The notes under the pieces are model-generated. The model did not search any database. It had not been told where the DNA came from and was given only the letters and a program-made list of their open reading frames with translations. A program made the position numbers and the translations under genes. Positions 41,792 through 54,800 of a stretch of 64,000 nt of DNA are shown one piece after another. This stretch comes from Erinaceus europaeus (lineage: Eukaryota > Chordata > Mammalia > Eulipotyphla > Erinaceidae). The DNA lies in NCBI RefSeq assembly GCF_950295315.1, contig NW_026647662.1:1-64000 (forward strand), read 5' to 3'. Within the stretch, counting starts at the first letter, position 1, and each line of letters starts with the position of its first letter.

Positions 41792-44439
41792 CTATTCCTG
41801 TATTTTCTGTGTTATAAATCTGCTTTCTCCTTATGTGAGCTGTAACTATAGGGCTCCCTTGGAGTTTTCTCCCTCTGTGCTTCTACTCAGCATCATGTTT
41901 CATGTTTCAAGAATGTTGTGTTTAGGCCAAGAAATACCAGAGGAAAAGAAAACTAAATGAACTACCTTTGTTAAATCCCACAGAGCTGATAAACTGAAAC
42001 TTACTTTGCATAAGTAACTAAAAACAACTGGCATCACTTGCTAATCCTTGAAATTCTCTCCCTCCCTCCAACACCCTTATAGAGACAGAGAAGTGGAGAA
42101 GGGGAGGGAAGTAATGAGAGAGAGGGTAAAAAAAAAAAAAAAAAAAAAAAGGTTAAGGGAGAAGGAAGAAGGTAGACAGGGAGGGAGAGACACTTGCAAC
42201 TTTGATCCGCCACTTGTGAAATTGCCCACTGCGTGTGAGGATCAGAGAGAGAGCAAAGAGTCTAGGGCCAAGAAGAAAGCTCACTTGGGAGACTGCCCAT
42301 TTCAAGTATGGCTCCCACCACCCCAAGGGAAGCTCTGCCTCAGTCAAGGTAGAATAGTAAAACTACTGAGCAATTCAGCCGAATCCATGTGCTGTGTCTC
42401 ATTATGGAGGGCCTTGAAGGTCACACAGACTTGTAGACTTGATGGAACAGATTGTTACTGCAGAAGCCATTTTAAATCTTTAAGCTTCCCAGAAACACGT
42501 GGAATTAGTATGTGATATCTGAACACTAGTGGGTGTTTTCATTCAACCATCTTACTTGATTGGATATAAACAGATTCATGCTTTTAAAATAGGAATTGGT
42601 ATTTCTGTTAATGTAACTTGTTAACTCAAGGCCGAAAGGATCCCTGCACTGGATTTTCTGTGGTGGAAGTTTCATAATATAAATAGACATGCCCTAACTT
42701 AACTTTGTGAAGTTTGTAGCATTTAAAGTAACCACTGTGGTAGTAAATACATTACACATTTGTCTTTCTTATCTGCATTGTAATGCAGTAACATAGTGAA
42801 AAGTTCACTTGATACTTGCTATTTGTAGAACTCACCAAGCCCTGCCCCGAGATTCTGTTATAGAAGATTTACATTTACAAAATAGATACCTCCAGGAGAA
42901 ACTTCACTCTCTTGAAAAGCAGATTTCAAAGGCTACATTTTCTAGGCCTTCAGTAAGTATACATCTTCTTCTTTTTCTTTTTAAATTTTCTTTCTTTTTT
43001 ATTTTATTCCCTTTTGTTGCCCCTGTTGTTTTTTTATTGTTGTAGTTATTGTTGTTGTTATTGATGTCATTGTTGTTGGATAGGACAGAGAGAAATAGAG
43101 AGGGGAGGGTAAGACAGAGAGGGGGAGAGAAAGACAGACCCCTGCACACCTGCTTCACCGCCTGTGAAGCGACTCCCCTACAGGTGGGGAGCCGGGGGCT
43201 CGAACTGGGATCCTTACGCTGTTCCTTGCCCTTTGCGCCACGTGCGCTTAACCAACGCTGTGCTACCGCCCCACTCCCATTTTCTTCTTTTTCATCCCTC
43301 CATTGTTAAGGACTAAGGGTCACATCCATTTTCACCTGCACCTAGTCAAAGCCCTTAGGTTCCTCTCATTCATATCAATGCAGTAAGTTCAACTTTTCCT
43401 TTTAGTGTGAACTACTATGTGCTAACTTTAATACACCTTTCCCATTAACAGTAAACTTACATAAGGCTTGACATGAAACCTTACTACAAATGATTTCTAG
43501 AGAACTGAACTGTACTTTTATAAATGTTGCTATGGTGAGAACATAGAATTAGATAAAAGAATGTTACGGCATTATTTTTTATCAGCATGCGTGCTGTTTC
43601 TGTTTCCTATTATAAAGACATTAGGATAGAACTGTTGCGTCCTTTTAAAACACTGTGTATATTTTTGTTAACTTTTTTTCATCTTCTCATGCTTCATCTC
43701 TTTCTTTTGCTTTAAGCAAAAACTGTTAAGTGACACGGCTACGCTTTCTACCCTTGCTACCAGCGCTGATACATACAGGTTTAATATGTTTCACAAAAAG
43801 AGCATTTTACACAGGAACCAAAAATCACTTGACATGTTCAGAATTAAAAGTAGGAAGGAGTTAGATGTCAGGGACAATTTTTCTTCTCAGGTACCCAGAA
43901 ATAGTCTACAGTGTTACACTTATGGAGAAAAGCATAAAGCAAAAGGTAGCGTAGCTCCTTCTGAGTTAAATAAACCTGAAGAAATATCCAGCTCGAAGTC
44001 AAGTCCATGTAGGTCAAGCAGCAGCCCCTCAGCAGGTGTTAACACTAATTTTGAAAATGAACCAGACTCTGAAGTTTCTAAAGTTGAGGAAATGAATCAG
44101 CACTGCTGTGGAAAGCAGGAGAAGGGAGTGAATGAGCTAGACAAGAATGAGAAAGGCACGGGACATGTCGCTGAAGACGTGAGCCACAGCAACCACAAGG
44201 ATCCAGAAGACTCTCAGACCGTCCGTGACTGCGCCCCAGCTGCTGTGAATCCCTGGGCCGAGCAAGGTGCTCAGGCATACTCAGCAGCGGATGGCCCAGG
44301 CCAGCCAAGAAATGAATCGCCCCAGGTTTGAGCACAAAGTGGTTCTTGATGTCTTTGCGAGCTGAGTTTTTCAATAGCAAGTAGCATGTCTATATAGTGT
44401 AGATGGAAACAATCATGTAGGATTTAATATATATATATA

Positions 44440-44473
<34 letters not shown>

Positions 44474-47400
44474 CATGTAGATGTATTCATATGTATATAA
44501 ATGCAGCGCAGCTGTTAAAAATGGAAGTCATCTCCTCCGCCACATCTTGAATGGACCCGAAAGTATCGTGTTGAGTGAGCTAAGCCAGAAAGAGAAGGGC
44601 TTACACTGGATGATCTGACGGGCAGTAAGGAAAAACATAAGGTTATACTAAGACTAGGTGAGACAGATTGCACCAAAGACTCTGGGGAAAGGGTAGAGGG
44701 GCTGGAGTGCATGATGATGGTAAAGAGCCCAGGTTGGGGGCAGAAAGTGTCTTGCAGACCTACCTGTAGTGGGGAGATGAAAGGCTGTTTCCGTGTGTTG
44801 ACAGCTGTGCTGTCACAACCATTAACACCCAAGTGGAAATAATAAAAGGACGATAAAAGACACACACAGAGAGAGAGAGAGGAAAAACACAAAGTAAAAC
44901 ACGGACTGGGTTTGGTCTATTGCACCAGAGCATGAGACTCTGAGAACAGAGGGGTAGGGAGTGGGGCTGGGAGTCTATGGGGTCCTGGAGTGTGTTGGAG
45001 AATGCCAGTCCCTGTGTAGGCACCAGATGCTGGGCTAGCTTCATGGGTGTGAGACAGACAACCAGGGACTCATGTCTGAGCTGGGAAGCCATGCTGGCTT
45101 TATTCATCTGCATTTATACTCTCCAGGAATGAAGTGGTAGGGTGTAAAAACAGGGTGTGACTAGGAGAGGGGGCGGAGCGAAAAGAGAGTTGGACAATAA
45201 CAAATAGAAGACATGTCAGAGATGTTTGTTTTGCCTCAGAGAGTTTTGTTGATAATTCAGCGTGCTCTAAAAATCTCCCTGTATGGAAAACTACACTGTA
45301 GTGAATGTCACCAATTATTGTTAAAGATGCTATTTGGGGGGGTGAGGTGTGATGGTGGTAGTAGCTGTGGCGCACCTGGTTGAGCGCACGTTACAATGAG
45401 CAAGAACCCAGGTTCGAGCTCTGGGTCCCCACCTGCAGAGGGAAAGCTTTGCGAGTGGTGAAGCAGGGCTCTGTCTTTCCCCCTCTCTATCACCCCATTC
45501 CCTCTCAATTTCTGGCTATCTCTATCTAATAAATAAATAAAGATAATAAAAATAATTTTTATTAAAGAGATGCCATCTGGGACCCTAGTGTACAAGGCAA
45601 GCCATGTGTCATACCAAATGTTTTTGTGGTTATTGACTAATCATTGATTTACAGGACTACATAGGTTTCAGAAGTCTAGTTTCACGTCAGCTCACCATCA
45701 AAGTTCCATTACCATTCTCCACTGTCAGATTGAGCCCTTCTGGCTTTTTCTTACACCATGTGTTTTCCCTCCCCCTGTGTTAGCTACCATCTTATTCTCA
45801 TTCTGTTTTGTTTTGTTACTATTCTTGCATTGTTTCTGCATGTCCCACATGAATAAAACCATTCAAATTTGCCTGTCTCTTTCTGGCTTATTTCACTTAG
45901 CATAATCACCCTGAGTCCAACCCATATTGTTGGAACAATTAAGGTTTCATTTCTAGAGTTGACTAGTATTCCTTTGAGTATATACACCACATCTTTGTTG
46001 CCCAGTCATTTGTTGATGGGCATGTAGATTGATCTCCTGTCTTAATTGTTGTGTAAATAGTGCAGCAGTGAACATAGGGGTGGATGGACATTTGAAAACT
46101 AGTGTTTTTAATATTCTAATTCAGACCACTGTATTTGCTGTTTCTTATATGCACTGTAAAAAACTATTACCTTTTCTTTTTCAAGTTTTCTATTTTAAGA
46201 TTGATCTTGCTTTTCTCTAATGCTTTTCTGTCACTTTCTCCTCTTCCCTTTTAACATATGTAGTGTTTCCAAATCCAGTATGTTTTCCATGACTTCTACT
46301 ATTGGAGCATACTTCTTTTTCTAACTTTTTCTTTCTTTCTGAAGACTTCAGGAATAGAGTCAGAAGATCATTATCAAAAAGAACAAGAGCTTCAGAGGGA
46401 AAACTTGAAGTTGTCATCTGAAAATATAGAACTAAAATTTCAGCTTGAGCAAGCAAATAAAGATTTACCAAGACTAAAGGTAAGCTTAATGTTATTATGA
46501 TCTTTTTGAAAAACCTAGCATCTAAACCCGCCCCCTTGGTGGTTATGTTTACCATATACTTAAGAAAAAGTCAAAAAGAAGACTAAATCAAAAATAAACC
46601 TATGGGATTACATCAAATTAAAAAGCTTCTGCACAGCAGAAGAAGCCATCACCCGGGAGCCAGGTGGTAACACAGTGGGCTAAGCGCAGGTGGCGCAAAG
46701 CGCAAGGACCAGCGTAAGGATTCTGGTTCAAGCCCCCAGCTCTCCACCTGCAGGGGAGTCGCTTCACAGGCGGTGAGGCAGGTCTGCAGGTGTCTGTCTT
46801 TCTTTCCCCCTCTCTGTCTTCCCCTCCTCTCTCCATTTCTCTCTGTCCTGTCCAACAACGATGACAACAATAAAACAACAAAGGCAACAAAAGGGAATAA
46901 ATAAATATTAAAAAAAAAGAAACCATCACCCAAACAAAGAGACCTCCACAGAATGGGAGATCTTTACATGCCATACATCAGACAAGAAGCTAATAACCGA
47001 AATATATAAAGAACTCACTGAACTTAGCAACAAGAAAACAAATGACCCCATCCAAAAATGGGGAGAGAGGTAAACAGAATAGTCTCCATAACAGAGATCT
47101 AAACGGCCAATAAACACATAAAAAAAGGGGGCCAGGTGATGGTGTACCTGATTGAGTGCACACACTGCGATGCGCAAGGACCCGGGTTCAAGTCCCTGGT
47201 CTCCACCTACAGGGGGAAAGCTTCACAAGTGGTGAAGCAGGGCTACAGGTGTCTCTCTGTCTCTCTCCCTCTCTATTTCCCCTTTCCCTCTAGATTTCTG
47301 GCTGTCTCTATCGACTAAATAAATAAAAATAAAAAAACACATGAGAAAATACTCCAAGTTGTCAGAGAAATGCAAATAAACACAACAATGAGATACCAAA

Positions 47401-48812
47401 AATAAAAAAAGTTAAAAACTCATATTCATAAAATATCATGGTAGTGTTATACTTTTTTTTTTTTTTTTTTTTGCTTCCAGGGTTATTATTGGGTCATGGT
47501 GCCTGTGCTATAAATCTGTTGTTCTTGGTGGCCATCATCCCCTCCTCCCATTTTATTGGTTAGGACAGAGAGAAATTGAGAGGAGGGGAAAATAGAGCAG
47601 GGAAGCAGACTTGCTTCACTGCTTGTGAAATGAATCCCCCCACCACAGGTGAGGAACCGGGGGCTTGAACCTGTATCTTTGTGCAGGTCCTCATGTTTCA
47701 AGCTATATGCACTTACCCCAGTGCGCTACCACCCAGCCCCCTATATTTCCTTTTTCTTTTTTTTTAATATTTATTTTCCCCTTTGTTGCCCTTGTTTTTT
47801 ATTGTTGTAGTTATTATTGTTGTTGTTATTGATGTCATTGTTAGATAGGACAGAGAGAAATGGAGAGAGGAGGGGAAGACAGAAGGGGAGAGAAAGATAG
47901 ACACCTGCAGACCTGCTTCACCACCTGTGAAGCGACTCCCCTGCAAGTGGCAAGCCAGGGGCTGGAACCGGGATCCTTATGTTGGTCCTTGAGCTTCGCA
48001 CCACATGCACTTAACCCACTGTGCTACCGCCCGACCCCCCGCCCCATATTTTCTACATGTATTCATTTAACAGTTACTTGTTGAGAAGTTAATTTTGTGT
48101 TGGGAAAGCTGATAGATACACAAGTCTATCTGTAGCCTGTCATCAGTTGCCTGTGTGCGTAGAGAAAACATGCTTGGTATAAAGAGTGTTGGTGCTTCTG
48201 TTGGTTGGGGTGTGTGAGGTAGCTATTTAAAAATATAGATTTTCTGGAGTTGGGCGGTAGCGCAGTGGGTTAAGCGCAGGTGGCGCAAAGCTTAAGGACC
48301 GGCTTAATGATCCCGGTTTGAGCCCCCGGCTGGCTCCCCACCTGCAGGGGAGTCGCTTCACAGGAGGTGAAGCAGGTCTGCAGGTGTCTATCTTTCTCTC
48401 CCCCTCTCTGTCTTCCCCTCCTCTCTCCATTTCTCTCTGTCCTATCCAACAATAATGACATCAATAATAACTACAACAATAAAACAACAAGGGCAACAAA
48501 AAAGGGAATAAATATAAAAAAATTTAAAATATATATATAGATTTTCTTGATAAAATGATAATTTTAGGGGCCAGGCAGTGGTGCACCTAGTTGAACACAC
48601 ATTACTATGCTCAAGGGCCTGGTCCTGTGCAGGGCAGGTGAATTTCATGAGCTGTGATGCAGGTCTGCAGGTGTCTCTTGTTTTTTCCTTTTCCAATCTC
48701 AATTTCTCTCTGTCCTAGCTAATATAAAAAAGAAAGAAAAGAAAAAAGGGGCCACCAAGAACAGTGGATTAGTTGTGTAGGCACCGAATCCCAGTGATAA
48801 GCCTTGTGGCAA

Positions 48813-48850
<38 letters not shown>

Positions 48851-51800
48851 AACTAGGAAAAGGTAGTGAGAGGTGTCAAAGTAGCAAAGTAATTTCAGAC
48901 AGTAGAAACAGTATCCTGAAGCAAGAGGATGGTTGGCGTTTCTCATTAACAACTGTCACATGGAATATTAGCAAGTTCCGAATCCCACTGATGACATCAT
49001 TAAGCGCTGTCCTGCTTCTCATCAGAATTTTTGCACATAGCCCAGTTTTCTACATATATATATGGTGAGTAAAGAAGTTCATATGTAATTTATAAAAGAA
49101 AAAGAAAAACTTCACATGTTCATGTTCACATGTTATGGATCACTGAGTTTAAAACTCAAAACTCTGAAGTCAAATGTATACCATATACTAAGACAATCGT
49201 GTGGAAAATACTTCTGGAAAGTCAAACCAGGGATGCACTTATTGGTGGAGTGCATTTTGTGTGTTTGAGGTCCTAGGTTCCAACCCTGGCTCCCCCCCAA
49301 AAAAAAGAAAAAAAAAAAGCACAAGATACTCTTGTACGTATACACTTAGAGGCCTCAGTTCAGTATCCTTGATGTGAAGATTGACCGTGCAAGGTGCTAA
49401 TAGTGCTACTTCAGGTCAGTGTTTGCCTCTTCTCATCAGTGATCATCTCACTGTGTTGAGTGGTTACACATTTGCTTTCACCTTTTAGAATCAAGTAAGA
49501 GATCTGAAGGAAATGTGCGAATTTCTTAAGAAAGAAAAAGCAGAAGTTGAATGGAAGCTTGGCCATGTGAGAGGGGTAAGCACGTGAAATTATTTGCTTT
49601 GGTTTCACAAGTGATAAGCGGGTGGTTAATAAATGTCATTGTAGTACTTAGATGTCTCTACTAGTACCTCCAGTTTCAGTTTTTCTTTTGGATGCATTCT
49701 TAGTATAACAGTACAGAGTTTTTTGGGGTTTTTTTTTTTCTGTTTTTAGTTATTTTATTATTATGTCACACCTGACATACTCTGGCTCTCCCCCCCCCCA
49801 TTGCATGTTCCTCCACATTTTGTAAACATTCTACATTTGGGATTATTCCTTTTTATCTTTTGAGTCATCTACTGAATGCTCCCTGGTCCAATTGTAACAT
49901 TTTGAAATCAGTTTTTGATATCTGCAGCAAACTTATACTTCTCTTCTACTGTGATTTTCGTATTAGCTTTTTGCAGTGAAGAAATACTGCTAATGAGGAC
50001 AAGGACAAATTTAAGCCCTTGTTTATCCCATCTTGATGAATGACACAAAGCAGAAATAATCAGAATGTAAGAATTTAAGACATGATTTTCAAAACCTGAT
50101 GCATTTGGTGAAAAATATCATTGCTAGTATAATGCATGTGGGGATATGCCTTTCTGACAGCAATTGTTTTCACGAATAAAATTCATATGTTAATTTGACA
50201 GCTTGTGTCTAAGGTAACTATGAAATTATATGTTATCTATTTTGGAGCTATTTATTTCAGAGTATGAATATAGGCTAAAATACAAGTTTTACTGAACTAT
50301 TCTAAAGCAGCTAAATTGACTAGTGTCCGATCTCTTAATAATTTTACCAGTTTTTCATGTCTTTCATATATATATATATATTACAGAAACATAACTTTTT
50401 TAATTTATTTTTTCTTTCTCTTTTTTTTTTTTTTTTTGACTCCAGGGTTATTGCCGGGGCTCCGTGCCTGCACCATGAATCCACTGCTCCTGGAGACCAT
50501 TTTTTCCCCTTTTGTTGTCCTTGTTGTTGTTATTATTATTGTTGTTGTTGTTGCTGTTGTTGCATAGGACAGAGAGAAATGGACAGAGAGGGGGAAGAGA
50601 AAGACACCTGCAGACCTGCTTCACGGCCTGTGAAGCGACTCCCCTGCAGGTGGGGAGCCGGGGGCCCAAATCATAGGGATCCTTACGCTGGTCCTTGTGC
50701 TTTATGCCACATGTGCTTAACCCGCTGCGCTGCTGCCCAGCTCCCACGTAATTTTTTTTTATAATTTTTAAAAAGTATTTATTTATTCTCTTTTGTTGTC
50801 CTAGTTGTTTCTTGTTGTAGTTATTATTGTTGTTGTCATTGTTAGGACAGAAATGGAGAGAGGAGGGTAAGACAGAGAGGGGGAGAGAAAGACAGACACC
50901 TGCAGACCTGCTTCACCACCTGTGAAGTGACTCCCCTGCAGGTGGGGAGACAGGGACTCGAACTGGGATCCTTATGCCGGTCCTTGCGCTTTGCGCCACA
51001 TGCACTTAACCTGCTGCGCTGCCGCCTGGCTCCCACGTATTTTTTTTTTTTTTTAAGTGTTTTGGTCATAATGGGGACTTCACCACACCAGGTCATTTTT
51101 TAAAAAATTTTTTTAAGATAGGAAGACAGACAGAGCTAGAGAGAAGAAAGGCAACACACCATCAGTGCTTCCTTCAGTGCCGTGCGACAGGGTTGAACTG
51201 GCACTGCCTTGCCAGCCCCAGAAACAGAATCTCTAGCTCATAATTTTTCTTAGCTAAAACTGTCCCTGTTATGCTGCAGCCTGAATTTGACAACTCTGGA
51301 GCTGTTTCAAGATAGTTTTTCTTCTGTGGATTTTTCTTCTTCTTTGATTCCATATAATGCGAATATGTGACGGAGAATAATGTTAGCTAAATGACATATT
51401 TAGGTCTTTAGGCTTTATTCATTTGGAATAGCATCAAGACTGTTTAAACTGTTATTCATTAGCAACATGCCTTTTTAAAAGAATAGCAAATCTGTGACTT
51501 ATTTTTCTTATAAAGTGAGAATCACTGTTCTTTTTACAGTGTCATATAACAAACCAAAGTAACGCAAGCTTAAAATTCATATGTTAGCAATCAACAATGA
51601 GTATAACAGTGAGCCTGTTGCATTATTGGTACTTTACATTATACTTTAAAAACATGCAGTTCAAGTAAATATTTACATGTCCTTTTGTAGTCTGGAAGAA
51701 GTGGAAAGACAATTCCAGAACTAGAAAAAACTATCGGTTTAATGAAAAAAGTCGTTGAAAAAGTCCAAAGGGAAAATGAACAACTGAAAAAAGCCTCAGG

Positions 51801-54800
51801 GATACTGACCACTGAAAAAATGACCAATCTTGAGCTAGAAAATGAAAAGTTGAAGGTAATTTTTTAATGTGATTATTTTTTGTTATTATCTTACTATTGT
51901 AGGTTTTATGGGAAAAAATATACTCATACCATATAAAATAGCTTTAATGTATACATGAATTTTATTCTTACAGAATTTATTATAAATAAGACCGGGAATA
52001 CTTGGAATAGTCTGCATGCTCATTATTACTTTAAGACCAACAATCCTCACTCTGATAGCATAAAATAATTTGCACTGTGTATTTTTTAAAAATACAGATG
52101 CTGGGAGTCGGGCGGTAGTGCAGCAGGTTAAAAGTAGGTGGGGCAAAGCACAGGACCTGCAAAAGGATCCCGGTTCGAGGCCCCGGCTCCCCACCTGCAG
52201 GAGAGTCGCTTCACAGGAGGTGAAAAACAACAAGGGCAACAATAGGGAAAAGAAATTAAAAAAAAACTTTAAAGAAATAAAGTAATACAGATGCATACCT
52301 CCCCAATCCTGAGATTTTTTAGAATGTTTCTTTTTTATATATTTATTTCCTTTTTGTTGCTCTTTTATTGTTGTGGTTATTGTTGTTGTTACTGATGTTG
52401 TCATTGTTGAATAGGACAGAGAGAAATGGAGAGAGGAGGGGAAGACCGAGACGGGGAGAGAAAGACAGACACCTGCAGACCTGCTTCACCGCCTGTGAAG
52501 CGACTCCCCTGCAGGTGGGGAGCCGGGGCCTCGAACCGGGATCCTTATGCCGGTCCTTGTGCTTAGCGCCACATGCACTTAACCCACTGTGTTACCACCC
52601 GACCCCTTTTTAGAACATTTCATTTTCTAATCTAGATCTAGTTGAATGATTTCTATTGTGGGATTCAATGATTTTTTTTTTTTAAAGTCATTAGTTCATA
52701 TAGCCAGCGCTGAGAGTCTGCTTTAGACGCAGGGAGATTTTCACTGTAATCCTATCAAATAAGGTCTCAAAAACTACTTTGATTCTTATGTGTTGATAAG
52801 ACTGTCTTCTTTATGTTGATAATTATTCCTATTACTACCAGGCTGAATTAGAAAAACTTAAAATTCATCTTGGACGTCAGTTGAGCATGCACTATGAATC
52901 CAAGACCAAAGGCACAGAGAAAATTGTCGCTGAGAATGAAAGGCTTCGGAAAGAACTTAAAAAGGTCTGGCTTTCTTTACTAGTAGCTCATAAGTACCTT
53001 TATTTTTACAAATGCATCTTGGAAAAACATAAATGCAAAAACGATGAGTGTCTATTCAACGTAGAGAGGATTTTAAAATTGTGTTTTATGCCTTTTTAAA
53101 AATTATTTTTTAATGTTTTATTTATTAATGAGGAACATAGAAGGAGAGAAAAAGAACCAAGCATCACCCTGGTACATGTGCGCCGGGGACTGAACTCAGG
53201 TCCTTATGCTTGAGATTCCGATGCTTTATCCACTGCACCACCTCCCGAACCACTTAATTTTTTTTATATTTATTTATTTTCCGTTTTGTTGCCCTTGTTG
53301 TTTTTCATCGTTGTAGTAGTTATTATTGTTGTTGTTATTACTGTTGTTAAATAGGACAGAAAGAAATGGAGAGGGGAGGGCAAGACAGAGGGGGAGAGAA
53401 AGATAGACACCTGCAGACCTGTTTCACCGCCTGTGAAGCGACTCCCCTGCGAGTGGGGATCCTGACTGGAAACTGGGATCCTTCTGCAGGTCCTTGAGCT
53501 TTGTGCCACGTGCGCTTAACCCGCTGCACTACCGCCTGACTCCCCTTATGCTTTCTTTCACCATGAAATTCACTGAAAGTAAAATAAATTTAGAAGCAGT
53601 ATGCTGTAGAAGATATGCGGGCAACTTTCAAAGCCTGGTCCTGTTATTAAATGGGTTGTGAAAAATGGGCCGAGCAAGCAACCCCTGTCCATCCCTTCTC
53701 ATCTGTAATACTGGGAGTAGTAGCTTGTCCATCCCTTCTCATCTGTAATACTGGGAGTAGTAGCTTGTCCATCCCTTCTCATCTGTAATACTGGGAGTAG
53801 TAGCTTGTCCATCCCTTCTCATCTGTAATACTGGGAGTAGTAGCTTGTCCATCCCTTCTCATCTGTAATACTGGGAGTAGTAGCTTGTCCATCCCTTCTC
53901 ATCTGTAATACTGGGAGTAGTAGCTTGTCCATCCCTTCTCATCTGTAATACTGGGAGTAGTAGATGTTGAGTAAGTAGCTCAACGGATAGATTATAGGAT
54001 TCCATGCCTTCTGATTTGACCCCTAGCCCAGCATCTGATCACAGTGACGCTTATCTACCTCTGTCTGTCTCTCTCTCATGGGAAACTCTCTGCATGTGGC
54101 TCCCACAAAACCTTTAAAAATGGGATCAATAACCTTATTTCACACATCTGTGGTGGTGTGTCACGTATTTCTTCCCATGATTTAGAACACCTACACTGCC
54201 CTAATAATTATTTGAAAGTACTCTGCTAAATAATCAGTAAGACTTTTTTTTTTCTTTTCTGCTTAAATGACAAAATATATTTCCTGCCTCTAGGGAGACA
54301 GCTATTAGTTACATGGTTGATGATCCAGTGAACATGTCAAAGTTTAATATTTTTAAACTAATTTGAATCGTAATATATTGTGGGTGTGAGACTGTCCTTT
54401 CAAAGTGAATGTCTGATAATAACCTGTGATAGGCACATATAGATTTTTATACTTGTAACTAGATCTCGGAAGAAGTAGGAAAGCAGGCATCTTTTAAATT
54501 TTGAAGACATAGATACTATCAAGTTATTCCAAAAATACTGCACACAAAGATGGCAGTTAAAGTAACCAGTGAAGTAACATGCTCGCCAATGTATTTCTCT
54601 AAAATAATTTACAAGATGATGTTTTAGTTAGTCTGATCATTTTGCTATAGAGTAAGAGAAATGTGGGGTTTGTAGTTGAACTTTAATGAGCATTTAGAAC
54701 TTTGGGTTCTATTTTTCATCTTATTTATAGTGCTGATTTTGCATGTGGAAAAGCAGTCTTTTCTTTTTTTTTTTTTTCCTCCAGGGTTATTGCTGGGCTT

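Larger units (their letters stand above)
46560..47445 (+). mobile_element. L1 ORF2 3' part (plus), split by two SINEs
   Basis: GGGATTACATCAAATTAAAA, AAGCTTCTGCACAGCAGA, CCATCCAAAAATGGG, CAAATAAACACAACAATGAG are the conserved L1 ORF2 end. Interrupted at 46655-46918 and 47127-47336; many stops, not functional. Confidence 0.9.

Noticed and set aside
42048..42515. 155-residue open frame in intron 43
   Set aside because: Dominated by low-complexity purine and poly(A) sequence ([10 protein letters not shown]); no acceptor of quality and no recognisable domain.
43786..44331. Separate intronless gene starting at ATG 43786
   Set aside because: The frame stays open upstream to the acceptor at 43717, there is no promoter or own polyadenylation signal except one inside an L1, so an exon is the simpler reading.
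44078..44380. 100-residue minus-strand frame opposite the candidate exon
   Set aside because: An antisense shadow; the plus-strand frame is longer, bounded by splice signals and in phase with CEP290.
44841..44846. AATAAA as a CEP290 alternative polyadenylation site
   Set aside because: It belongs to an L1 3' end; it could be used but nothing else supports it.
53685..53963. CRISPR-like regular repeat array
   Set aside because: The 40-bp unit is contiguous with no unique spacers, and the DNA is mammalian; it is a minisatellite.
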